NCBI RefSeq assembly: GCF_026342355.1
Contig: NZ_JAPEMV010000013.1
Span: 40,001-104,000 of the forward strand
Origin: Streptomyces sp. NBC_00249
Lineage (GTDB): Bacteria; Actinomycetota; Actinomycetes; Streptomycetales; Streptomycetaceae
DNA length: 64,000 nucleotides
Direction: 5' to 3'
Position numbers and translations under genes: made by a program. The notes below the pieces were generated by a model that was given only the letters and a program-made list of their open reading frames with translations, was not told where the DNA came from and ran no database searches. Shown here one piece after another: positions 7,810 to 15,099 of the stretch (the stretch's first letter is position 1; each line of letters begins with the position of its first letter).

Positions 7810-9180
7810 TCACACGGACGTGAGCTGCGCCTTTGCCGGAGTTCCGGCGGCGGGGACGGTGGCCGGGGCGGGCCGGCGAAGGTATACCGACCAGGTGACG
7901 GCGCAGCACGCCGCGTAGAAGCCGAGGAAGGTGACGAAGGCGGCCGTCCCGGAGCCGGAGTCGGTGAAGGCCTGCCGGAAGACGAGGTTGATGCCGAGGC
8001 CGCCGAGCGCACCCACGGCCCCGATGAGGCCCATGGAGGCCCCGGAGAGCCTGCGTCCGCTGGCGGCGGCGTCCTCGCCGCTCATGCCCCGGGCGAGGGC
8101 CTTGGCCTGGAAGATGCCGGGGATCATCTTGTAGGTGGAGCCGTTGCCGATGCCGCTGAGCACGAAGAGCGCGACGAAGCCGACGAGGAACACCGGCAGG
8201 GACTCCCGTACGGAGGCCAGGACGACCACTCCGGTCGCCGCCGCCATCGCCACGAAGCAGGCGAGGGTGATGCGGGCGCCGCCGAAGCGGTCGGCGAGCG
8301 CCCCGCCGACGGGGCGTACGAGCGAGCCGAGGAGCGGGCCGACGAAGGTGAGGGAGGCGGCCTGGAGCGGGGTCCGCCCGAACTGTGTCTGGAGCACGAG
8401 TCCGAAGGCGAAGCTGTAGCCGATGAAGGAGCCGAAGGTGCCGATGTACAGGAAGGCCATGATCCAGGTGTGCGCGTCGCGCGCGGCCTCCCGGACGGCG
8501 CCCGCGTCGGCCCGTACCGGGGCCAGGTTGTCCATGCGTACGAGGGCCAGTGCGGCGGCGGCCACGATCAGCGGGAGGTAGGCGGCGAGCAGCAGCCTCG
8601 GGTGTCCGGCCCCGGCGGTGCCGATGACCAGCAGGGCGGCGAGCTGGACGACGGGGACGCCGATGTTGCCGCCGCCGGCGTTGAGCCCGAGCGCCCAGCC
8701 CTTCTTGCGGAGCGGGAAGAAGGCGTTGATGTTCGTCATCGAGGAGGCGAAGTTCCCGCCGCCCACCCCGGTGAGCGCGGCCACGGCGACGAAGGTGGCG
8801 TACGAGGTGCCGGGCTCCATGACCAGCAGCGCGGCCACGGTCGGCGCGAGCAGCAGCAGGGCGCTGACCACGGTCCAGTTGCGGCCGCCGTAGCGGGCGA
8901 CGGCGAAGGTGTAGGGCACCCGTACGAGCGCTCCGACGCAGGTGGCGGTGGCGATGAGGAAGAACTTCCCGGCGGGGTCGATTCCGTAGGCGGGGCCCAT
9001 GAACAGCACCATCACCGACCACAGGGACCAGATGGAGAAGCCGATGTGCTCGGAGAGCACGGAGTAGAGGAGGTTGCGGCGGGCGGTCCTCTCGCCGGTC
9101 TCCTTCCAGAAGACCTCGTCCTCGGGATCCCACTGCTCGATCCAGCGGCCTCCCCTGCGCGGTGCGGTCGTACCGGTCAT
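7810..9180 (-). CDS. narK: NarK-type nitrate/nitrite transporter (MFS)
   Basis: The 456-residue, roughly 12-helix protein belongs to the nitrate/nitrite porter family of the major facilitator superfamily. The Gly-rich family signature is present as GVGGGNFASSMTNINAFFP (~135-155) with GLNAGGGNIGVPVVQLAA just after, plus the second nitrate-signature-like block LSGIGNGSTYKMIPGIF (~335). It moves nitrate in or exchanges nitrite out across the cytoplasmic membrane. ATG 9180 is preferred over GTG 9183 because GGAGG lies six bases before the ATG. A GlnR-type box lies 75-90 bp upstream, so nitrogen control is likely. nnaR follows downstream in the same direction. Confidence 0.9.
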   Translation of the reverse strand: MTGTTAPRRGGRWIEQWDPEDEVFWKETGERTARRNLLYSVLSEHIGFSIWSLWSVMVLFMGPAYGIDPAGKFFLIATATCVGALVRVPYTFAVARYGGRNWTVVSALLLLAPTVAALLVMEPGTSYATFVAVAALTGVGGGNFASSMTNINAFFPLRKKGWALGLNAGGGNIGVPVVQLAALLVIGTAGAGHPRLLLAAYLPLIVAAAALALVRMDNLAPVRADAGAVREAARDAHTWIMAFLYIGTFGSFIGYSFAFGLVLQTQFGRTPLQAASLTFVGPLLGSLVRPVGGALADRFGGARITLACFVAMAAATGVVVLASVRESLPVFLVGFVALFVLSGIGNGSTYKMIPGIFQAKALARGMSGEDAAASGRRLSGASMGLIGAVGALGGLGINLVFRQAFTDSGSGTAAFVTFLGFYAACCAVTWSVYLRRPAPATVPAAGTPAKAQLTSV

Positions 9181-9254
9181 CACACGCCTCCACTGCTGTC
9201 GCGTCCGTGGTGACGACGGTAGGAACGGCGCGTTTCGGCCCCGGTCCCCGCCGG

Positions 9255-9270
9255 ATGACCGGCGGGAAAC
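9255..9270 (+). promoter_or_regulatory. Putative GlnR box upstream of narK
   Basis: ATGAC-N6-GAAAC reads on the plus strand and fits the published a/b-site pattern gTnAc-N6-GaAAc of actinobacterial GlnR. It is 75 bp upstream of the narK ATG. Only one a/b pair is clear. The site is also near the end of the LysR gene, but that gene does not need a promoter here. Confidence 0.5.
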
Positions 9271-9277
9271 CTTGCAC

Positions 9278-10246
9278 TCACCCGCCTCCGGGGCCCGCTG
9301 TGAGCGCCGCCGGGAGCCAGCTGCCCGCGGGGACTTCCAGCCAGCCGCGCGGCCCGGCGAGCTCCTCGGCGGCCCGGAGCAGGGCGTCGAGGCCGGGGTG
9401 GCGCAGGCCGCTGCGCCAGACCATGGCGAGCGGGGACAGGGGGACGGGGTCGGTCAGGGGCCGTTTCACGCAGCCGGGCATGTCGGTGAAGCCGACGGTG
9501 GCCAGCACCGGGTTGCCGGTCTTGGCCATGACCCGGCCGAACTCCTCCTTGCCGATGGCGACGGGTGCGGGGGGCGCGAGGTCGATCCCGCGCCCGGCGA
9601 ACAGTTCGCGGGCGAGGCCGGTCCACTCCAGGGTGCGGGGGTTCCCGGCCCCGGCGTAGACGGTCTCCCCGGCGAGCGTGGCGAGCGGTACGCGGGGCAG
9701 TGCGGCCAGCGGGTGCGTGTCGGGCAGCAGTACGGCGAGGGGTTCGTAGCGCACGGGGCGGTGCGCGAGCCGGGCCCGCAGCGCGGGGTCGAGGCCGGCG
9801 GCGTAGCCGAAGGAGACGTCGAGGCGCCCGGCGGTGATCTCGGCGGCGGCGTAGGTGAGGCCGCTCTCGAAGCGGGCCATCAGCTCGCAGCCGGGGGCCA
9901 GTTCGCGGGCGCGTTCGAGGATGCTGCGGCCGGTGCCGGGGCCGTCGGTGTTGACGTCGACGAGCAGGGCGCGGGGCGGTCCGGCGAAGGCGGCGGCCAG
10001 TTCCTCGTGGGCGCGCAGCACCGCGCGGGCGTGCGGCAGCAGCCGCTCCCCGTCGGCGGTGAGTTCCACTGCGCGGGTGGTGCGCAGGAACAGTGCGGTG
10101 CCCAGGGTCTGTTCGAGGCGGCGTACGTCGCGGCTGAGGGCCTGCTGGGCGACGTAGAGGCGGGCGGCGGCGCGGGAGAAGTGCAGCTCCTCGGCGACGG
10201 CCACGAAGCCGCGCAGCAGCCGGGGGTCGAGGTCGCGGGGGTTCAC
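9278..10246 (-). CDS. LysR-family transcriptional regulator
   Basis: The 322-residue regulator has an N-terminal winged helix-turn-helix (residues ~8-67): LLRGFVAVAEELHFSRAAAR, then QQALSRDVRRLEQTLGTALF. A periplasmic-binding-protein-like effector domain follows (~95-300; LDVSFGYAAGLDPALRARL, VLLPDTHPLAALPRVPL). It is divergent from the MFS gene at 10332 across an 85-bp gap, the classic LysR arrangement, so it probably controls that transporter and itself. A short hairpin-like AACGGGAACGGG stretch in the gap could hold the operator, but no clear T-N11-A was identified. Ligand unknown. Confidence 0.88.
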   Translation of the reverse strand: MNPRDLDPRLLRGFVAVAEELHFSRAAARLYVAQQALSRDVRRLEQTLGTALFLRTTRAVELTADGERLLPHARAVLRAHEELAAAFAGPPRALLVDVNTDGPGTGRSILERARELAPGCELMARFESGLTYAAAEITAGRLDVSFGYAAGLDPALRARLAHRPVRYEPLAVLLPDTHPLAALPRVPLATLAGETVYAGAGNPRTLEWTGLARELFAGRGIDLAPPAPVAIGKEEFGRVMAKTGNPVLATVGFTDMPGCVKRPLTDPVPLSPLAMVWRSGLRHPGLDALLRAAEELAGPRGWLEVPAGSWLPAALTAGPGGG

Positions 10247-10331
10247 TCCCGGAGATTAACAACGGGAACGGGTGAATGGGCCCAGAACAGGTGTTGGACC
10301 GCGCCGCGTCCCCGGCGGCAGGCTCGGGGGC

Positions 10332-11663
10332 ATGCCGCAGACAACCCCGCTCATGGCCGTGACCGGCAGCACCCTGGTCCTGGCCGCCCCGGCCCCGCGC
10401 ACGCCCGCCCCCGCCCCGGCCCCCGTCCCCGCACCCCCTCGGCCCCGTACGCCGCGCGGCCCGTACGCCCGCCTGTTCGCCCTCCCCGGCACGCGCGGGT
10501 TCACTGCCGGGAACCTCCTCGCCCGCCTCCCCATGGGCATGTTCGGGATCAGCGCGGTCATGATGATCGCCGGGCAGCGCGGCTCGTACGCCCTCGCGGG
10601 GGCGGTCACCGCGACCGGGCTGGCCGCGACCGCCCTCGTCGCGCCCTGGACCGCCCGCCTGATCGACCGGCACGGCCAGGCCCGGATCGCCGTACCGGCC
10701 ACCGTGATCGCGGTCCTCGGCTCGCTCTGCCTGGTCGTGTGCGTCCGTACGCAGGCGCCCGCCTGGACCCTCTTCGCCTCCTACGCGGCCACCGCGACCA
10801 CCCCCAACATCGGAGGCCTGTCCCGGGCCCGCTGGAACCACCTGCTGCCCCCGCAGGCGCAGCACACCGCGATGTCCTTCGAGCAGGCCGCCGACGAACT
10901 GTGCTTCATGCTCGGTCCGGTGCTCGCGGCCTTCCTCTGCACGGCCGTCTTCCCCGAGGCGGGCACCCTCACGGGGGCGGCCCTGCTCCTGACCGGCATG
11001 CTCGTCTTCACCGCGCACCGCTCCACGGAGCCCCCGGCCGCCGGTGCGGCGGCGCGGCGGGGTCCGTCGCCGCTGCGCGCCCTGCTGCCGCTGCTCGGGC
11101 TGTTCCTCGCCACCGGGGCGGTCTTCGGCTCGATGGAGGTGACCTCGGTCGCGCACCTCGCCGCGCAGGGGCTCGGGGCCGCCTCCGGGCCGGTACTGGC
11201 CCTCCAGGCGGCGGGCTCCTGCGCCGCCGGGCTGTTCTACGGCACCCGCCGCCCCCGCGGCCTCACCGTCTGCCTGCTCGCCCTGTGCGCGGCGATGGCC
11301 CTGCCCTGGGCGGCGGCCGGGACGGGCTCCCTGCCGCTGCTGGCGGGGGCGCTGCTGCTGGCGGGCATGGCCACGGCCCCGGCGATGGTCACCGCGATGG
11401 CCCTGGTCCAGCGGGCGACCCCGCAGGGGCGGCTCAACGAGGGGATGACCCTCGCCGTCACCGCGATCCTGGCGGGCATCGCGGCCGGGTCGGCCACGGC
11501 GGGCCTCACCGTCGACCGCCTCGGCACCACGACGGCGTACGCGCTCCCGGCGGGCGCGGCCCTCCTGGCCCTCCTGCTCTCCACCATGCCGGGGCGATCG
11601 ATCCGGCGGGCGAGTGACGGTGCCCGCGTGGTACGCGCCCCGGCCGCACATGATCGGACATAA
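10332..11663 (+). CDS. Major facilitator superfamily exporter
   Basis: The 443-residue membrane protein has ~12 hydrophobic segments after a Pro/Ala-rich cytoplasmic N-terminus (residues ~15-45). The loop LIDRHGQARIAV between helices 2 and 3 is the MFS motif-A position. It resembles streptomycete drug/metabolite exporters, but the substrate is not evident. ATG 10332 (MPQTTPLMAVTG) is preferred over an upstream in-frame start at 10272 because the GGGGG tract lies directly before it and the earlier 20 residues look non-coding. It is transcribed away from the LysR gene and probably regulated by it. The C-terminal tail is short and basic. Confidence 0.83.
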   Translation: MPQTTPLMAVTGSTLVLAAPAPRTPAPAPAPVPAPPRPRTPRGPYARLFALPGTRGFTAGNLLARLPMGMFGISAVMMIAGQRGSYALAGAVTATGLAATALVAPWTARLIDRHGQARIAVPATVIAVLGSLCLVVCVRTQAPAWTLFASYAATATTPNIGGLSRARWNHLLPPQAQHTAMSFEQAADELCFMLGPVLAAFLCTAVFPEAGTLTGAALLLTGMLVFTAHRSTEPPAAGAAARRGPSPLRALLPLLGLFLATGAVFGSMEVTSVAHLAAQGLGAASGPVLALQAAGSCAAGLFYGTRRPRGLTVCLLALCAAMALPWAAAGTGSLPLLAGALLLAGMATAPAMVTAMALVQRATPQGRLNEGMTLAVTAILAGIAAGSATAGLTVDRLGTTTAYALPAGAALLALLLSTMPGRSIRRASDGARVVRAPAAHDRT

Positions 11664-11708
11664 CTGGGGGGTCTTCACAGCACCCTTCCCTTCGCGGAGG
11701 AACTCCCC

Positions 11709-13124
11709 TTGTCTGCTTCCCGTTCCGTGTCCTCGGCCCTGATCGTCGCGGCCGTCACCGCGAGTTGCCTCGTGCCGGCCGTACCGGCCCTGGCCGACTC
11801 CTCGCACATCCGGTTCTCCCAGCCGTACGTCCCCTCGATCGCGGCCGGCAAGACGGGCCGTGTGGTCCTCACCGCCACCAACGGCGAGGGCCCGGCCCGA
11901 AGCAGCACCTTCCGGATCACCGCCCCGGACCGGACGACCTTCCCCGAGGCGCGCTTCTACTGGAACGGGCAGCGGGCGGGCGGCTCCTGCACCCGCTCCT
12001 CCAACGCGCGGCTGCTGACCTGCGAGGCACAGACCCGGGCCGGCTTCGCCTTCCCGGCGCGCGCGCAGACGCGGCTGGCGGTGTCCCTGCGGGTGGACGC
12101 CAACGCCCCCGAGGGCGTGACCCTGGACGGCGGCGAGTGGGCCACCGGCACCGGCGACCCCGCCCTCTTCGCGGTGTCCACCCCGGTCACCGGCCCCAAG
12201 GGCGACGACGGCAAGCCGGGTCACGACGGCCACCACGGCCACGACGGAAAGCCCGGCCACCACGGCAAGCCGGGCCGCCCCGGCCCCAAGGGCGACAAGG
12301 GAGACCAGGGCGAACGCGGAGAGCGGGGCGAGAAGGGCGAACGCGGAGACCGCGGCGAACGCGGCCCCGAGGGCCCCCAGGGCCCGAAGGGCGACAAGGG
12401 AGACCAGGGCCCCTCGGGCGGTCCCAAGGGTGACAAGGGCGACAAGGGTGACCAGGGTGACCGCGGCGCGCAGGGCGACCGCGGCACCACGGGCGACACC
12501 GGCCCCGCCGGCGACCGCGGCCCGGCCGGCCCCCAGGGCCCGAAGGGCGACACCGGCCCCGCCGGAGGCCCGAAGGGCGACAAGGGCGACCGCGGCCCGG
12601 CCGGCCCCGAGGGCCCGCAGGGCGACACCGGCCCCCAGGGCGAGAAGGGCCGCAAGGGCGACAAGGGAGACAAGGGGAACAAGGGGAACAAGGGGAACAA
12701 GGGCCACCAGGGCATCCCGGGCCCGCAGGGCGACCGCGGCCCGGCCGGCCCCCGGGGCGAGAAGGGCGAGAAGGGCGACACCGGCAAGCCCGGCAAGCCC
12801 GGCACCTGCAAGAAGTGCGGCAACCACCACCACGACAAGCCGAGCAAGCCGCACAAGCCCGGTAAGCCGGGCAAGCCCGACCACACCAACAGCCCCAAGG
12901 CCCGCATCGTCACCAGCGGCCACGGCCTCGGCGTCCGCTCCGGCCCCGGCACCCACTACGCGAAGCAGTCCAAGCTCCGCAGCGGCGAGACCGTAGCCCT
13001 CCAGTGCAAGGTCAACGGCGAGACGGTCGACGGCAATTCGATCTGGTACAAGCTCGCCGACGGCTCCGGCTGGATCGCCGCCCGCTACGCCCAGAACCTC
13101 GGCAAGGTCCCGTACTGCGCCTGA
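11709..13124 (+). CDS. Exported collagen-like protein with C-terminal SH3b-type domain
   Basis: The 471-residue protein is built in four parts. A signal peptide (MSASRSVSSALIVAAVTASC, cleavage after ALA near 29) is followed by a beta-rich domain (~30-160; HIRFSQPYVPSIAAGKTGRV). A Gly-X-Y collagen-like run covers ~162-366, dense in GPKGDKGD, GERGEKGE and GPAGPQGP triplets. Then come a Lys/Pro/His linker with CKKCGNHHH and an SH3b-type domain (~395-471: GLGVRSGPGTHYAKQS, WYKLADGSGWIAARY). Bacterial collagen-like proteins form triple helices without hydroxyproline; SH3b domains commonly bind peptidoglycan. The start is TTG 11709, eight bases after GGAGG. It probably acts outside the cell as a stalk or wall-bound protein. 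Confidence 0.85.
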   Translation: MSASRSVSSALIVAAVTASCLVPAVPALADSSHIRFSQPYVPSIAAGKTGRVVLTATNGEGPARSSTFRITAPDRTTFPEARFYWNGQRAGGSCTRSSNARLLTCEAQTRAGFAFPARAQTRLAVSLRVDANAPEGVTLDGGEWATGTGDPALFAVSTPVTGPKGDDGKPGHDGHHGHDGKPGHHGKPGRPGPKGDKGDQGERGERGEKGERGDRGERGPEGPQGPKGDKGDQGPSGGPKGDKGDKGDQGDRGAQGDRGTTGDTGPAGDRGPAGPQGPKGDTGPAGGPKGDKGDRGPAGPEGPQGDTGPQGEKGRKGDKGDKGNKGNKGNKGHQGIPGPQGDRGPAGPRGEKGEKGDTGKPGKPGTCKKCGNHHHDKPSKPHKPGKPGKPDHTNSPKARIVTSGHGLGVRSGPGTHYAKQSKLRSGETVALQCKVNGETVDGNSIWYKLADGSGWIAARYAQNLGKVPYCA

Positions 13125-13129
13125 CCCCA

Positions 13130-13210
13130 CACATGACGAAGGCCCCGCAACCAAAACCGGCTGCGGGGCCTTCGCCCACATGGGGTGGTGGAGATGGCGG
13201 GAATCGAACC
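13130..13210. repeat. Displaced 81-bp copy of tmRNA 3' end and terminator (att-like, left)
   Basis: This 81-bp stretch matches 14067-14147 with three or four differences, all in the terminator loop. It contains a copy of the terminator hairpin (13138-13173) and of the T-arm plus CCA end of tmRNA, then diverges after GAATCGAACC. Such partial duplication of an RNA-gene 3' end marks integration by a tyrosine recombinase. The hairpin copy also provides a terminator for the collagen-like gene, which ends five bases before it. Confidence 0.85.
13138..13173. terminator. Hairpin terminator downstream of the collagen-like gene
   Basis: GAAGGCCCCGCA pairs with TGCGGGGCCTTC across a 12-base loop. It is a near copy of the tmRNA terminator and lies 13 bp after the collagen-like gene's stop. 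Confidence 0.75.
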
Positions 13211-13262
13211 GGCTCGCAGGGGTATGCGCGACCCGCGGTGATCGCTATTTACGCAAGTCAGA

Positions 13263-13305
13263 GCCGGACAGGGCGGCACGGGACGGCGCCGGACAACGCC
13301 AGACA
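13263..13305 (+). repeat. Three GCCGGACA-type direct repeats (possible integrase arm sites)
   Basis: GCCGGACA occurs at 13263 and 13288, with the variant GCCAGACA at 13298. They lie just inside the left att-like copy, where tyrosine-integrase arm-type sites are expected. The stretch 13211-13380 contains no convincing gene. Confidence 0.4.
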
Positions 13306-13386
13306 CGACGGGGCGCGCTCCCGCCGGGAGCACAGATGATCCCGGCCTCTCACGCTGGGCGAGGTCCAGCCCAGGGAGAAATCTAG

Positions 13387-13423
13387 GGATACCGTTTGGG
13401 ATACCTCGGGGTATACTCTGCGT
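13387..13423 (+). promoter_or_regulatory. Promoter/operator of the antitoxin gene, probably leaderless
   Basis: A -10 hexamer TATACT lies at 13412-13417, seven bases before the ATG at 13424, and no ribosome site intervenes, so the message probably starts at or next to the ATG. GGATACC at 13387 and the inverted repeat GATACC-TCGG-GGTATA at 13400-13415 overlap the promoter, as expected for an autoregulatory operator. Confidence 0.5.
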
Positions 13424-13687
13424 ATGGCAGCAGCAGCGATCACCACAATGAAGGTCCCCGTCGACCTCCGCGACCGGATCAGTGAGGTCGCGGCCGAACT
13501 CGGCGGCACGATGGCCACGGCCCTGGAACGTCTCCTCGACGACCACCGCCGCCAGCGCATCCTCGACCAGTACACCCGCCTCCAGGCCGACCCGGTCGAG
13601 TGGGCCGAGTACATGGCCGAGCTGGGCGAGTGGGATGCCCTCGCAGGAGACGGTCTTGCCAATGACCCCTGGGAGACCAACGCGTGA
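13424..13687 (+). CDS. Antitoxin of a MazF-type toxin-antitoxin pair
   Basis: The 87-residue acidic protein starts with a ribbon-helix-helix-like segment (ITTMKVPVDLRDRISEVAAE, LGGTMATALERLLDDHRRQ) and ends in an acidic, Trp-containing tail (VEWAEYMAELGEWDALAGD) suited to masking the toxin. This order, DNA-binding N-terminus then toxin-neutralising tail, is standard for MazE-type antitoxins. Its stop overlaps the toxin GTG by four bases, giving translational coupling. It lies inside the remnant element at the tmRNA gene, consistent with an addiction module that stabilised the element. The function call rests mainly on the paired toxin. Confidence 0.8.
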   Translation: MAAAAITTMKVPVDLRDRISEVAAELGGTMATALERLLDDHRRQRILDQYTRLQADPVEWAEYMAELGEWDALAGDGLANDPWETNA

Positions 13688-14034
13688 GCCGTCTCGCCCG
13701 CCCCTGGCAGGTCTGGTACGCCGACCTCTCCCCCGTCATCGGGAGCGAGCAGTCAGGCCGCCGCCCGGTCCTCGTGATCTCTTCCCCCACCCACGCGGTG
13801 TTCCCCATCCCCATGACGATCATCGTGCCCCTCACCACGAAGACCAGGGGCCTGGATCACCACATCCCCATCACCTCCCGCGAATCCGGCCTCGACCGCC
13901 CGAGCTGGGCCCGCACCGACGACATCCGCTCCATCAGCGAGCAGCGCCTCGTAGGACGCCAGCCCCTCGGCGTGATCAGCGACAAAGAGAAAAACGAGGT
14001 ACGCCGGTACCTGCGGCTGATGCTCGATCTCTGA
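13684..14034 (+). CDS. MazF/PemK-family mRNA interferase toxin
   Basis: The 116-residue protein has the PemK/MazF beta-barrel pattern: RPWQVWYADLSPVIGSEQSG, RRPVLVISSPTHAV (the usual RPVLVIS strand), IPMTIIVPLTTKTRGLDHHI, then SWARTDDIRSISEQRLVG and a basic C-terminal helix. Family members cut single-stranded RNA at short motifs. The GQRRPV-type loop is SGRRPV here, and the Thr/Ser in the IIVPLTT strand is retained, so activity is plausible. It follows the antitoxin with a four-base overlap. Its end is 32 bp before the right att-like repeat. Target sequence unknown. Confidence 0.88.
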   Translation: MSRLARPWQVWYADLSPVIGSEQSGRRPVLVISSPTHAVFPIPMTIIVPLTTKTRGLDHHIPITSRESGLDRPSWARTDDIRSISEQRLVGRQPLGVISDKEKNEVRRYLRLMLDL

Positions 14035-14066
14035 CACAGCCCCGAGCATGCCAATCAGGGGGCTCG

Positions 14067-14147
14067 CACATGACGAAGGCCCCGCAGTCGAAACCGGCTG
14101 CGGGGCCTTCGCCCACATGGGGTGGTGGAGATGGCGGGAATCGAACC
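14067..14147. repeat. Right 81-bp att-like copy, overlapping the functional tmRNA 3' end
   Basis: Partner of 13130-13210. It includes the tmRNA terminator (14075-14110) and the last 25 nt of the intact tmRNA gene. After the shared GAATCGAACC it continues into the complete T-arm and the rest of ssrA, so this copy belongs to the functional gene. Confidence 0.85.
14075..14110 (-). terminator. tmRNA terminator
   Basis: GAAGGCCCCGCA pairs with TGCGGGGCCTTC, 13 bp beyond the tmRNA CCA end. No U-tract is present, as usual for streptomycete terminators. It may also stop transcription from the toxin gene. Confidence 0.75.
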
Positions 14148-14511
14148 CGCGTCCAACGGTGCAGAAGCAGGGCTTCTCCGAGCGCAGTCCGCTGCGATTT
14201 TCTCGGCCCCGGAGATCACACGGACAAGTCTCCGACGGGCTCAGTCACTGTTTGATTTCCCTCAGGCCCCCGTGACCGGGGCTAGAGGTTTAGATCCCTA
14301 GTTGACGCCAGGATCCGGACCGGGACCACTTCCGGGCTGACGCTCCTCACAGAGGCTTCAGCTCACTGTTATTAGGCAGCGAGGGTGAAGCGGGAGTTAT
14401 CGCTCTTGGAGTTGGCGATTATTGTTTGCGACATGTGGTTAGCGAGATCATTGCCGCTTCCTCGGCTCGCTTCCCCTGCATCGACATCCGCTGTCGAAAC
14501 CGATCATCCCC
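14123..14511 (-). ncRNA. ssrA: tmRNA (transfer-messenger RNA)
   Basis: A 389-nt tmRNA. The 5' end GGGGATGATCGGTTTCGAC pairs with the 3' end CATCTCC-ACCA to form the acceptor stem, and the T-arm GGTTCGATTCCCGCC is intact. The tag frame lies at 14416-14375 and reads ANSKSDNSRFTLAA before tandem TAA stops; I infer GCC at 14416 as the resume codon because only this frame ends in LAA. The rest folds into pseudoknot-rich sequence. It rescues stalled ribosomes with SmpB, encoded 84 bp upstream in the same direction. The 3' end has served as an integration site (see 13130-14147). Confidence 0.95.
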
Positions 14512-14595
14512 ATGTATTTTTTTCAAGGTGCGCCGCCCCCTGGGGGGTGGTGCTGACGCCATGGTACGCGAAGTGGACCACCACGTGCCAGGAGA

Positions 14596-15081
14596 TTAAA
14601 CCGTGCCCCGCTGCTTGCGCTTGATCGCCGAGATCGCGCGGTTCGTCTCGCGGGTGTCCTGCTTCTCGCGCAGGGTCTGCCGCTTGTCGTACTCCTTCTT
14701 GCCCTTCGCCAGCGCGATCTCGACCTTCGCGCGGCCGTCCTTGAAGTAGAGGGCGAGCGGCACGACCGTGTGGCCGGACTCGTCCGCCTTCCGCTCCAGC
14801 TTGTCGATCTCCTCGCGGTGCATGAGGAGCTTGCGCTTGCGCCGGGCGCTGTGGTTGGTCCAGGTGCCCTGGCTGTACTCCGGCACGTGCACGTTGTACA
14901 TCCAGACCTCGCGGCCCTCCACGGACACGAAGCCGTCGACCAGCGAGGCCCGGCCCTGGCGCAGGGACTTGACCTCGGTGCCCGTCAGCACGATCCCGCA
15001 CTCGTAGGTGTCGACGATCGTGTAGTCGTGCCGCGCCTTCTTGTTCTGGGCGATCAGCTTGCGCCCTTTTTCCTTAGCCAT
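14596..15081 (-). CDS. smpB: SsrA-binding protein SmpB
   Basis: The 161-residue protein binds tmRNA and delivers it to stalled ribosomes for trans-translation. It has the OB-fold signature ARHDYTIVDTYECGIVLTGT (residues ~16-35), EVKSLRQGRASLVDGFV and the basic C-terminal tail (RETNRAISAIKRKQRGTV) that enters the empty mRNA channel. The length is normal for the family. It lies directly upstream of tmRNA in the same orientation, as in S. coelicolor. The S41 protease gene ends 18 bp upstream, so the ftsE-ftsX-protease-smpB genes form a close leftward series. Confidence 0.97.
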   Translation of the reverse strand: MAKEKGRKLIAQNKKARHDYTIVDTYECGIVLTGTEVKSLRQGRASLVDGFVSVEGREVWMYNVHVPEYSQGTWTNHSARRKRKLLMHREEIDKLERKADESGHTVVPLALYFKDGRAKVEIALAKGKKEYDKRQTLREKQDTRETNRAISAIKRKQRGTV

Positions 15082-15099
15082 AGTGCGGTCATTTTCGCA

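Larger units (their letters stand above)
13211..14147. mobile_element. Remnant integrative element at the tmRNA 3' end carrying a toxin-antitoxin pair
   Basis: The 937-bp segment between the two 81-bp direct repeats contains only the MazF-type toxin-antitoxin genes, short direct repeats resembling arm-type integrase sites (13263-13305), and one end copy. No integrase, excisionase or replication gene remains. It reads as an element that lost its core, or as a minimal cassette mobilised in trans. Boundaries are set by the repeat ends. Confidence 0.6.

Noticed and set aside
12193..12805. CRISPR or tandem-repeat array
   Set aside because: The periodicity is three codons from collagen triplets in a coding frame, without spacers.
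9180..13181. 1,333-codon minus-strand frame
   Set aside because: It runs antisense to the MFS and collagen-like genes and out of frame with the LysR gene; composition is repetitive shadow of Gly-X-Y codons.
13130..13210. Second tmRNA gene
   Set aside because: Only the last ~25 nt of tmRNA and its terminator are present; homology ends in the T-arm, so it is an att-like duplication.
14385..14624. 79-codon plus-strand frame
   Set aside because: It lies antisense over tmRNA and the end of smpB.
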